A stretch of DNA of 7,534 nucleotides from Clostridiales bacterium. Lineage in GTDB: Bacteria > Bacillota_A > Clostridia > Christensenellales > Borkfalkiaceae. The first letter of the stretch is position 1, and every line of letters begins with the position of its first letter. Shown piece after piece: positions 1-5,973 of the stretch. The position numbers and the translations under genes were made by a program. The notes under the pieces are model-generated. The model saw only the letters and a list, made by a program, of their open reading frames with translations, searched no databases and had not been told where the DNA came from. The stretch is taken from NCBI GenBank assembly GCA_015055785.1, contig SVHQ01000079.1, forward strand, positions 1 to 7,534. Direction: 5' to 3'.

Positions 1-326
1 TGCGTAATCAATGTGCGTTTACGGCAGCAAAAGCGGCGGTCATTAATTTTACCAAAGCGATTGCCATGGAGCTTGCTCCGCAGGGGATACGCGCAAACGC
101 CGTTTGTCCTGGCACGATAGGCATTGCGATCACCCAAAAACTTTGGGAAAAGGACAGCGCAATGCAAGGGTTGCTCTCCCATATTCCCATGGGTAGGCAG
201 GGGGGGCCGGAAGAAATCGCAAATGCGACAGCCTTTCTTGCTTCTGATGCCGCTTCGTATATTACGGGGGCGGTATTGCCGGTGGACGGTGGCTGGACGT
301 GTGGCGGCTATGCCAGAAACTTTTGA
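1..326 (+). CDS. Short-chain dehydrogenase/reductase (SDR), C-terminal part, 5' end outside the window
   Basis: The reading frame is open from base 3 to the TGA at 324-326, giving the last 107 residues of a protein whose family is usually about 250 residues long. The Rossmann nucleotide-binding half and the catalytic Ser lie upstream and cannot be judged. What remains is classical SDR: helix alpha-F with the catalytic YxxxK site, then IRANAVCPG, then an ITGAVLPVDGGW ending as in FabG-like and sugar-dehydrogenase SDRs. The catalytic Tyr is replaced: the site reads FTAAK, with Phe at bases 18-20 and the Lys at 30-32. The family normally oxidises an alcohol or reduces a ketone with NAD(P). Without the Tyr hydroxyl the usual proton relay is absent, so the enzyme may be altered or inactive, or the base may be an error. 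The stop is 18 nt before the next gene's ATG, consistent with co-transcription. The substrate is not identifiable; a sugar or sugar acid is likely from context. Confidence 0.9.
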   Translation, partial: RNQCAFTAAKAAVINFTKAIAMELAPQGIRANAVCPGTIGIAITQKLWEKDSAMQGLLSHIPMGRQGGPEEIANATAFLASDAASYITGAVLPVDGGWTCGGYARNF

Positions 327-333
327 TTGAAAA

Positions 334-338
334 AGGAG
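334..338 (+). promoter_or_regulatory. Ribosome binding site that fixes the start of the MBL-fold hydrolase
   Basis: AGGAG lies 6 nt before the ATG at 345. An in-frame TTG at 327 directly follows the SDR stop codon but would place this Shine-Dalgarno inside the gene, so ATG 345 is the better start. Confidence 0.8.
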
Positions 339-344
339 AACTCT

Positions 345-1106
345 ATGCAAACATTTGCTTCTAAAGTGCTAAATACGGCAATTCCACAAGGGGAGATAGG
401 TGTATTTTTTCTTGGGCAAGCCGGGTTTATTTTGAAAACGCCCAAAGGGGAATTGATTGCGGTAGATCCTTATCTTTCCGACTGTTGCAATCGGTATTTT
501 GGATTTAAGAGATTAATGCCTTATATTCTTTCCCCTGAAGATTTAGTGTTCGATTATCTCGTAGCGTCACACGCACACTACGATCATTTTGACCCTGACA
601 GCATTCCTGGCTTGATGGCAAACGGAAAAACACAGTTTATCGGTGCGCTTGACACCGCTGTAGAATGTGAGAAATTGGGCATAAAAGAACGGGTTTCCTT
701 TATTAGCGTAGGAGATAAAGTGTCGCTCGGTAGCGTTACGCTTACAGCAATTCGGTGTGATCACGGAGAGGATACGCCGCACGCCGTAGGGCTTTTATTT
801 GAAATAGAAGACAAAAAGATTTATATGATGGGGGATACGGCTTATCGACCCGAATGGCTTTTGGAACCTCAGATACAAGGAATAGACCTCTTAATTTTGC
901 CCATTAACGGTGCTTTTGGCAACTTAAACGAAAAACAAGCGGCGCAAGTCGTCAGCATTTTGAAACCAAAGCTTGCCGTTCCCTGCCATTTTTGGAATTT
1001 TGCCCAACACTTTGGCTCGCCGTCGCTCTTTATGGAAGAAATGAAAAATATTTGTCCCGATGCGATGTATGTTCTTCTTCGTCAAGGCGAAGAAGTTCGA
1101 GTATAA
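345..1106 (+). CDS. UlaG-like metallo-beta-lactamase-fold hydrolase, probable sugar-phosphate lactonase
   Basis: A 253-residue protein of the metallo-beta-lactamase superfamily. The N-terminal FFLGQAGFILK (21-31) is typical of the UlaG branch (L-ascorbate-6-phosphate lactonase). The metal ligands are visible: HAHYDH at 76-81, DH at 139-140, GDT at 163-165 and H215 in PCHFWNF. UlaG opens a phosphorylated lactone in the cytoplasm using a divalent metal. This protein is about 100 residues shorter than Escherichia coli UlaG (354 residues), and the window holds no ascorbate PTS or other ula genes, so L-ascorbate is not the obvious substrate. With two dehydrogenases around it, a plausible role is hydrolysis of a lactone made by oxidation at sugar C1; this is inference. 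There is no signal peptide. It begins 18 nt after the SDR stop and is followed by a 33-nt gap. The fold is certain, the lactonase role moderately likely, and the substrate unknown. Confidence 0.88.
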   Translation: MQTFASKVLNTAIPQGEIGVFFLGQAGFILKTPKGELIAVDPYLSDCCNRYFGFKRLMPYILSPEDLVFDYLVASHAHYDHFDPDSIPGLMANGKTQFIGALDTAVECEKLGIKERVSFISVGDKVSLGSVTLTAIRCDHGEDTPHAVGLLFEIEDKKIYMMGDTAYRPEWLLEPQIQGIDLLILPINGAFGNLNEKQAAQVVSILKPKLAVPCHFWNFAQHFGSPSLFMEEMKNICPDAMYVLLRQGEEVRV

Positions 1107-1139
1107 TCATTTATAGATTATAGATAGGAGAAAAAAGAA

Positions 1140-2204
1140 ATGAATAATCAAACAATGAAAGCAATCACCGTTTACGGGCCGCGAGATGCACGTGTGGAAA
1201 CGGTTAAAAAACCTGAAGCCACGGGGGATATGATTGTCGTGAAGGTATGTCGCACAGGGGTTTGTGCTACCGATCAATCTATTTATACAGGTGATAGCAG
1301 TTTTATCCGTTCCGGAGAGATTGTATATCCTTGTCGTTTTGGCCACGAATGGGCTGGCATTGTAGAAGAAGTAGGCCCTGACGTGAAAAATTTTAAGCCC
1401 GGAGATCGGGTGTATTCAGATAATTTTGTGACTTGCGGCAAGTGTGATGCTTGCAAGACGGGGGATTATATGAGCTGTCCGTCCATATGGTCAGTGGGTA
1501 CGGTAAATTGCTGGGATGGTTGTTATGCGGAATATATGCAGATGCCCGAGCGTCATGTATTTCATTTGCCCGATAATCTTTCTATGGATGAAGGTGCATT
1601 GATTGAGCCTGCAAGTATTGCCTACGATGCTTTTCGAGGGGTTGCTTTAACGGAAAGAGATACCGTTGTGGTTTACGGTACGGGAGCAATCGGTATGATT
1701 GCTGTTTGGCTTGCTAAGTATTACGGTGCAGGCAGAGTAATTCTTGTAGGCAGAAGCGATGAAAAGTTGAAAGTTGCTATGCAAATCGGTGCGGATTTTG
1801 TAATCAACGGCAAAAAAGAGAATGCAGTTGCTAAAATTAAAGAACTTTCGTTGGGAAAAAAGGGTGCAAATTTAATTGTGGAAACGGCGGGTTCTCCTGC
1901 TGCATTAAAGGATAGTATTGCTTGTGCGGCGCGCTATGCAAGAATTTCCATCGTAAGTTTTTACGAAAAAAATCTCGACGATCTTCCCATTGATCCCATT
2001 GTTCTTGGTTGTTTTTCGCTGGTGGGTGCGGCAGGACGTTATGGTAACGCGCCCGAAGTATGCGAAATTATGAGTAAAAATCCCGTGAAACTGAGCCCTA
2101 TTATTACCCACCACGTTCCGTTCGCTGAAGCGATAGACGTTTTTGAAAACGAAGAAAAATATCACGCAACAAAAATTAAAGCGATGATCACGTTTGATGA
2201 ATAA
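1140..2204 (+). CDS. Zinc-dependent medium-chain alcohol/polyol dehydrogenase (MDR family)
   Basis: A 354-residue protein of the usual length for zinc MDRs such as threonine, sorbitol and galactitol dehydrogenases. An N-terminal GroES-like domain carries catalytic zinc ligands C42 (GVCATD), H69 and E70 (GHEWAG), with E156 in EPASIA as the probable fourth. The structural zinc loop has four cysteines, C99, C102, C105 and C113. The Rossmann domain has GTGAIG at 180-185. The end of its second strand reads VGRSDEK, with Gly-Arg where NAD-preferring relatives often have Asp, which hints at NADP but does not prove it. The reaction would be reversible oxidation of a secondary alcohol in a polyol or sugar. 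ATG 1140 is chosen because AGGAG at 1126-1130 lies 9 nt before it; ATG 1155 would leave 24 nt. The stop TAA (2202-2204) overlaps the ribosome binding site of the cupin gene, so the two are translated from one message. The exact substrate cannot be read from sequence. Confidence 0.93.
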   Translation: MNNQTMKAITVYGPRDARVETVKKPEATGDMIVVKVCRTGVCATDQSIYTGDSSFIRSGEIVYPCRFGHEWAGIVEEVGPDVKNFKPGDRVYSDNFVTCGKCDACKTGDYMSCPSIWSVGTVNCWDGCYAEYMQMPERHVFHLPDNLSMDEGALIEPASIAYDAFRGVALTERDTVVVYGTGAIGMIAVWLAKYYGAGRVILVGRSDEKLKVAMQIGADFVINGKKENAVAKIKELSLGKKGANLIVETAGSPAALKDSIACAARYARISIVSFYEKNLDDLPIDPIVLGCFSLVGAAGRYGNAPEVCEIMSKNPVKLSPIITHHVPFAEAIDVFENEEKYHATKIKAMITFDE

Positions 2205-2215
2205 GGAGAAAGAAT

Positions 2216-2641
2216 ATGGAAAAGAAAAAATTGCCTCCCCTTTTGGTAGAAGTAGAAAAAGTAAAGCCGATGGTCTGCGGAAAAGAATATGAATCGCGCA
2301 TGATTCTTGATCACGTAATTACGGGGAGAGACGACGTGATTCAAATCAATCACGGTACGGTAAAAGCAGGTTATGCTTTAGACGGTGCAACGCACGAAGA
2401 AGATGAAATTTATTACATTCTTTCGGGAAAAGGCAAGCTGCAGTTGGATGAGAACATTTTTGATATTGCAGGCGGACAGGTTATATTTATTCCCGCAGGT
2501 TGTTTTCATGCGTTGGATAATCGAGAATCGAAAGAAGATATGTGCATTCTCACTTTTTGGCGTGATTGGCGTTTTAATGACGCATATGAAGCTCGTTTGA
2601 AATTGTGGGGAAAATCTTTTAAGACGATAGACGAAGAATGA
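2216..2641 (+). CDS. Small single-domain cupin protein
   Basis: A 141-residue protein with one cupin beta-barrel. Motif 1 is GATHEEDEIYYILSGKG (57-73), with H60 and E64 as metal ligands. Motif 2 is GGQVIFIPAGCFHALDN (86-102), a full match to the cupin pattern, with P93, G95, H98 and N102. The first His of the HxH pair is Ala58, so only three of the four usual metal ligands remain. Small cupins of this type in sugar operons can be isomerases, epimerases, dioxygenases or binding proteins; the sequence does not decide. No DNA-binding domain is attached, so it is not an AraC-type regulator. The region after the barrel (about 115-141) is rich in Trp and charged residues. AGGAG at 2204-2208 sits 7 nt before the ATG and overlaps the stop of the dehydrogenase. 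The TGA stop (2639-2641) in turn overlaps the site for deoC. A carbohydrate-processing role is inferred from position only. Confidence 0.88.
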   Translation: MEKKKLPPLLVEVEKVKPMVCGKEYESRMILDHVITGRDDVIQINHGTVKAGYALDGATHEEDEIYYILSGKGKLQLDENIFDIAGGQVIFIPAGCFHALDNRESKEDMCILTFWRDWRFNDAYEARLKLWGKSFKTIDEE

Positions 2642-2651
2642 GGAGAACGCT

Positions 2652-3308
2652 ATGAAACCGTTAAATAAATATATTGATCATACCAACTTAAAACCCTTTG
2701 CGGCCAAAGCGGATATTGAAAAGCTCTGTGCGGAAGCGCGTAGATGGGATTTTGCTTCCGTTTGCGTAAATCCTTGTGATATTACCCTTTCTAAAAAACT
2801 GCTTGAAGGGTCTTCCGTTTTGACTTGCACGGTAATCGGGTTTCCTCTTGGTAGAAATACTACCGCTATCAAAGTTGCTGAAACAGAAGAAGCTTACGCA
2901 CTCGGTTGCGATGAGTTTGATATGGTGATCAATGTTGGAAAGTTAAAGGACGGTGAGACCGATTATGTAAAAAACGAGATTGCCGCCGTAGTAAAAGCAG
3001 CAAGGGGCAAAACAGTTAAGGTGATTATTGAAACGGGACTTTTAACGGACGAAGAAAAGGCAATCGCGACCCGTCTTGCTTGTGAAGCAGGAGCGCACTT
3101 TGTGAAAACGTGTACAGGGGTTTCGGTTGGTGTTGCCACAGTAGAAGATATTCGCCTAATGAAGGAAAATATTAGCGGTAACGTGCAGTTGAAGGCATCT
3201 TCCGGGATTCGTTCCTATGAAGAAGCAAAAGCTTTAATCGATGCGGGGGCAGATCGACTTGGTACGTCCGCAGGAGAACTGATTATCAATAGCGTAATTA
3301 AAAACTAA
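2652..3308 (+). CDS. deoC: Deoxyribose-phosphate aldolase (DeoC family)
   Basis: A 218-residue class I aldolase of the short bacterial DeoC type. Family landmarks run in order: IDHTNLKP (8-15), the VCVNP strand with C38, the acidic residue D90 in DEFDMVINVG, the Schiff-base lysine K152 in HFVKTCTG, the second active-site lysine K181 in LKASSGIR, and the phosphate-binding RLGTS near 202-206. DeoC cleaves 2-deoxy-D-ribose 5-phosphate to acetaldehyde and D-glyceraldehyde 3-phosphate in the cytoplasm. Two departures from common DeoC sequences are visible: VKTCTGV in place of VKTSTG followed by Lys or Phe, and KASSG in place of KASGG. Both lie near the active site or phosphate loop and could shift specificity. 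AGGAG at 2641-2645 is 6 nt before the ATG. The gene sits just before a ribokinase-type kinase, an arrangement seen in deoxyribose catabolism, where the kinase supplies the phosphorylated substrate. Family assignment is firm; the substrate is likely but not certain in this odd operon. Confidence 0.93.
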   Translation: MKPLNKYIDHTNLKPFAAKADIEKLCAEARRWDFASVCVNPCDITLSKKLLEGSSVLTCTVIGFPLGRNTTAIKVAETEEAYALGCDEFDMVINVGKLKDGETDYVKNEIAAVVKAARGKTVKVIIETGLLTDEEKAIATRLACEAGAHFVKTCTGVSVGVATVEDIRLMKENISGNVQLKASSGIRSYEEAKALIDAGADRLGTSAGELIINSVIKN

Positions 3309-3323
3309 AAAGGAGTAAGGGAG
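3309..3323 (+). promoter_or_regulatory. Tandem Shine-Dalgarno sequences before the ribokinase-like gene
   Basis: Two purine-rich sites occur in the 22-nt gap: AAAGGAG at 3309-3315 and AAGGGAG at 3317-3323. The second is 7 nt before the ATG at 3331 and is the likely functional one. The proximal leader nearly repeats the one before the cupin gene (2202-2218), including the GAGAAAGAATATG stretch. Confidence 0.6.
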
Positions 3324-3330
3324 AAAGAAT

Positions 3331-4266
3331 ATGGCAAAAATTATAGGACCCGGTTCTTTGATCGTGGACGTAACTGGTTTTGCGCCTCATCTTCCCGTAG
3401 CGGGAGAAACTACCAAAGGAAGCACCTTGCGGTTCGGCCCTGGAGGAAAGGGTAGCAATCAAATGACGGCGGCGCACCGTGCCGGCGCGGAAGTAAAAAT
3501 TATTGGCATTCGCGGCGATGACGTGCTGGGGCAAATTCTAAAGAAGCATTATGAAAATGAAGGGATGTCTGAAGAATATGTAACCATCGATCCTGCCGCT
3601 GAAACAGGGAGCGCACTCATTGAAATTGATGAAAGCGATGCACAAAATCGTATCATTGTTATTTTTGCTGCAAACGAGCAGGTGTGCGAAGAAAATATCT
3701 TTGCCGCAGAAAAAGATTTTGTCGATTGTGACGCCGTGCTTACGCAATTTGAAACGACAGTTGTAGCCGTCGAAAAAGCAAAAGAGTTAGCGCAAAAATA
3801 TAATAAACCGTTTATTCTAAATCCTGCGCCTTACGTTCCCGTGCCCCAAGAGCTGTTTTACGGTGTGGATTACGTGACACCCAACGAAACCGAGGCTGAA
3901 CAATTCACGGGCGTAAAAATTGAAGGGGAAGAAAGTTATCGGAAGGCAGCGCAAAAGTTTTTGGAAATGGGCGTGAAAAACGTTATTCTTACGCTCGGGG
4001 TAAAAGGTGCGTACTATACGGATGGGCGGCGTGAGCTTTTTGTTCCCGCTTTACAGGTAAAAGCGGTGGAAACAACGGGTGCGGGGGATGCTTTTAACGG
4101 CGGTCTTGCCACAGCACTTGCGGAAGGGTTTCCTATAGACGTTGCGTTAAAATTTGCTACTTGTACAGCGGCGATTTCGGTAACTCGTTTGGGGTCTTCG
4201 CCTTCTATGCCTTATCGTCACGAAATTCTTTCTCTATTACAAAAAGAATTCAATGTTACACTGTAA
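3331..4266 (+). CDS. Ribokinase-type sugar kinase (PfkB family), ribokinase or deoxyribokinase
   Basis: A 311-residue PfkB-family kinase at the normal length for ribokinase. It shows D13 at the sugar-binding start of the protein, signature 1 GPGGKGSNQ (37-44 region), LTQFET with E141 (the E. coli ribokinase LMQLET position), NPAP (164-167), the ribokinase-typical TPNETEAE (183-190), and signature 2 TTGAGDAFNGG with catalytic base D253. SVTRLGSSPSMP (283-294) matches the monovalent-cation site of ribokinases. It would transfer phosphate from ATP to the 5-hydroxyl of a pentose in the cytoplasm. Residue E247 stands where DTTGAGD is common. Its place directly after deoC suggests the product feeds the aldolase, which favours deoxyribose or a related sugar over ribose, but sequence alone cannot separate RbsK from DeoK. 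The stop (4264-4266) overlaps the ribosome binding site of the transporter gene, so the two are probably translationally linked. Confidence 0.92.
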   Translation: MAKIIGPGSLIVDVTGFAPHLPVAGETTKGSTLRFGPGGKGSNQMTAAHRAGAEVKIIGIRGDDVLGQILKKHYENEGMSEEYVTIDPAAETGSALIEIDESDAQNRIIVIFAANEQVCEENIFAAEKDFVDCDAVLTQFETTVVAVEKAKELAQKYNKPFILNPAPYVPVPQELFYGVDYVTPNETEAEQFTGVKIEGEESYRKAAQKFLEMGVKNVILTLGVKGAYYTDGRRELFVPALQVKAVETTGAGDAFNGGLATALAEGFPIDVALKFATCTAAISVTRLGSSPSMPYRHEILSLLQKEFNVTL

Positions 4267-4271
4267 GGAGG
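4265..4271 (+). promoter_or_regulatory. Strong ribosome binding site supporting the TTG start of the transporter
   Basis: AAGGAGG, a perfect anti-SD match, lies 7 nt before TTG 4279 and overlaps the ribokinase stop codon. No ATG exists nearby in this frame, and the first hydrophobic segment begins right after this TTG, so the TTG is accepted as the start. Confidence 0.8.
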
Positions 4272-4278
4272 CGAGGGT

Positions 4279-5268
4279 TTGGATTTTTTACATAGTTTTC
4301 TTGCCGTCGCAGAAAAAGTAGGGCTACTTTTTATTTTGATTGCAGTTGGATTCTTTTGTCAAAAGAAAAAGCTTCTTACCGAAGAAACGAACAAATGCTT
4401 GGCGGATATCGTAATGTATTTCGTAACGCCTTGCGTGATTGTAAACGCATTCAGCGCTACGCTTTATGCCAAAGAAGAACTCTACGATATTTTGAAAAAC
4501 ATCGGTTTGGTGGCAATTATCGCTGCCGTCATGCACGTTGTTATGATTGCGGTTGTATGTTTGATTTTTCGAAATAAAGAAGAAAATCGACGCAGAGTGA
4601 TGCGCTTTGCCGCTGTATTTTCCAACGCAGGGTTTATTGCGCTTCCGCTTGCACAAGCACTAATTGATACACCTACCAGCCATGAAGGCGCACTGTATGC
4701 GGCGGTGTATCTTGCTGTGTTTAACATTGTGCTTTGGACGTGGGGACTTATGTACATGAGCGGCGATAGAAAAACGATGAGTGTCCGTAAAATTTTGCTC
4801 AATCCAGGCGTGATCGGCGTGGTTGTAGGAATGATTTTCTTTACGTCGCCTTTGCATATCGGTGGCGGCGACACGGCAGGGATTCATTTGCCGTCTGTGC
4901 TTACAGATGCGCTTTCGGCAATGTCGGCGCTCAATTTACCCTTGCCTATGTTTATGGTGGGATTTTATTTGGCAAAAGCCGATTTGAAAGCGGCTTTTTG
5001 CGACATTGGATCATATTTGTGTTTAGTGTTGCGCTTAATTATATTTCCATTACTGCTTTTGGGTGCATTGTATTTATTGAGAGTGCGCGGAAACGTGCTT
5101 ATTGTTTCGGTGATTGGGGCAAGCGCTCCGGTGGGGGCAACAGCTACTATTTTTTCGGCGAAATTTAATCGGGATACCGAACTTTCCGTGCGTTTGGTTT
5201 CGCTTTCTACAGTGCTTTCACTATTTACGATGCCGATTATTATTGGGATTACGCAAATGATTGCTTAA
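4279..5268 (+). CDS. AEC-family (auxin efflux carrier-like) membrane transporter
   Basis: A 329-residue, highly hydrophobic protein with about ten predicted membrane segments, roughly at 8-27, 40-60, 73-97, 107-128, 138-160, 172-190, 212-232, 240-267, 273-295 and 305-327. Family hallmarks are FSNAGFIALPLAQA (114-127), NPGVIGVVVGM (175-185), the LPLPMFMVG segment before residue 230 and GASAPVGATATIFSAKF (280-296). These mark the AEC family (PF03547), secondary carriers in the cytoplasmic membrane; characterised bacterial members move organic acids such as malate. Here it is the only transporter, in the middle of a sugar-type operon, so it probably carries the pathway substrate, a derived sugar acid, or an acidic end product. 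Direction cannot be told. The gene starts at TTG with a perfect Shine-Dalgarno overlapping the kinase stop. A 34-nt gap follows. The family is firm; the cargo is unknown. Confidence 0.9.
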   Translation: MDFLHSFLAVAEKVGLLFILIAVGFFCQKKKLLTEETNKCLADIVMYFVTPCVIVNAFSATLYAKEELYDILKNIGLVAIIAAVMHVVMIAVVCLIFRNKEENRRRVMRFAAVFSNAGFIALPLAQALIDTPTSHEGALYAAVYLAVFNIVLWTWGLMYMSGDRKTMSVRKILLNPGVIGVVVGMIFFTSPLHIGGGDTAGIHLPSVLTDALSAMSALNLPLPMFMVGFYLAKADLKAAFCDIGSYLCLVLRLIIFPLLLLGALYLLRVRGNVLIVSVIGASAPVGATATIFSAKFNRDTELSVRLVSLSTVLSLFTMPIIIGITQMIA

Positions 5269-5270
5269 CA

Positions 5271-5286
5271 TACTTTGAGAAAAGTA
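5271..5286 (+). other. Small intergenic hairpin with a GNRA-type loop
   Basis: In the 34-nt gap after the transporter gene, TACTTT (5271-5276) and AAAGTA (5281-5286) can form a 6-bp stem closed by GAGA, a GNRA-class tetraloop. It sits just before the A-rich run and AAGGAG of the next gene. It is short and AT-rich, without a T-tract, so it is not a terminator. At most it could mark an mRNA processing or stability point; it may be chance. Confidence 0.25.
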
Positions 5287-5302
5287 AAAAAAGGAGATTA
5301 AT

Positions 5303-5962
5303 ATGGATATTAAGAAGAATACCGTATCTGCAATCAATCAAATGATCAATTCTTCGGAATTGAGCTTTTTAGGGGACAAAAATGCAAAAACGAGAATTCT
5401 TATAGTTGGCAATTCCATTACAAGACATGGACCGTGCGCGGAGATCGGTTGGAATAACGACTGGGGGATGGCAGCAAGTGCGCCTGAAAAGGATTATGTA
5501 CACCGCTTGTATGCGAAATTGACTGAAAACGGAAAAGAGGTGTATATGCGTATTCGTCAATGTTCGTTCTGGGAACGCAATCATTTCAAAGAAGATATTT
5601 TGACTTATTACGAGGAAGAAAAAGAATTTCAAGCTGACGTTGTTATATTTCGCTTAGGTGAAAATGTTACGGTGGAAGATAAGCAGAGTTTGAAAGACGC
5701 TCTTGAAAAATTTATTGCATATATTTGTCCCAAATCAGGAAAAACGGTATATACGACTTGTTTTTGGAAAAATCCTATCGTAGACGAGGCGATTAAAGAA
5801 GTCGCCGAGGAGCGTGGGGAAGTTTGCATAGATGGCTGTTTTTCCAAGGATGAAAAAAATATGGCTTTAGGATTGTTTGCGCATAGCGGTGTGTCAATGC
5901 ATCCCAGTGACGATGGGATGGAAGAAATCGCAAAAGCGATTTTTCAAGAATTAAATAAATAA
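5303..5962 (+). CDS. SGNH/GDSL-type hydrolase, probable carbohydrate esterase
   Basis: A 219-residue protein of the SGNH hydrolase fold. Block I reads ILIVGNSIT with nucleophile S38 (GNS instead of GDS). The oxyanion-hole Gly is probably G55 in NDWGMAAS, the Asn is N121 in RLGENV, and the catalytic His is H200 in SGVSMHPSDDGM. The residue three before the His, usually Asp in a DxxH motif, is V197, so the protein may use a Ser-His dyad or take its acid from elsewhere. Such enzymes in polysaccharide-processing loci remove acetyl or other acyl esters from sugars. There is no signal peptide: the N-terminus is polar (MDIKKNTVS), so it acts in the cytoplasm on imported material. AAGGAG at 5291-5296 is 6 nt before the ATG, and 11 nt separate its stop from the glycosidase-like gene. 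That pairing supports joint processing of an acylated glycoside. The substrate is unknown. Confidence 0.82.
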   Translation: MDIKKNTVSAINQMINSSELSFLGDKNAKTRILIVGNSITRHGPCAEIGWNNDWGMAASAPEKDYVHRLYAKLTENGKEVYMRIRQCSFWERNHFKEDILTYYEEEKEFQADVVIFRLGENVTVEDKQSLKDALEKFIAYICPKSGKTVYTTCFWKNPIVDEAIKEVAEERGEVCIDGCFSKDEKNMALGLFAHSGVSMHPSDDGMEEIAKAIFQELNK

Positions 5963-5973
5963 AGAGGGAAAAG

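Noticed and set aside
124..330. 68-codon + strand frame overlapping the SDR
   Set aside because: It is an out-of-frame shadow of a clear SDR sequence, with no ribosome binding site and no family features.
327..344. TTG start at 327 for the MBL-fold protein
   Set aside because: The Shine-Dalgarno at 334-338 would be inside the gene; ATG 345 has correct spacing and matches the expected N-terminus.
327..1106. Calling the MBL-fold gene ulaG itself
   Set aside because: The protein is about 100 residues shorter than UlaG and lacks ascorbate-pathway neighbours, so only UlaG-like is supported.
1112..1125. Tandem 7-bp repeat TATAGAT x2 before the zinc dehydrogenase, considered as an operator or -10 element
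   Set aside because: Only 33 nt separate the genes, no -35-like partner is convincing, and the repeat is too short to exclude chance.
4482..4874. 130-codon - strand frame inside the transporter gene
   Set aside because: It is antisense to a strongly conserved membrane protein gene; its composition is that of a complementary shadow and it has no recognisable motif.
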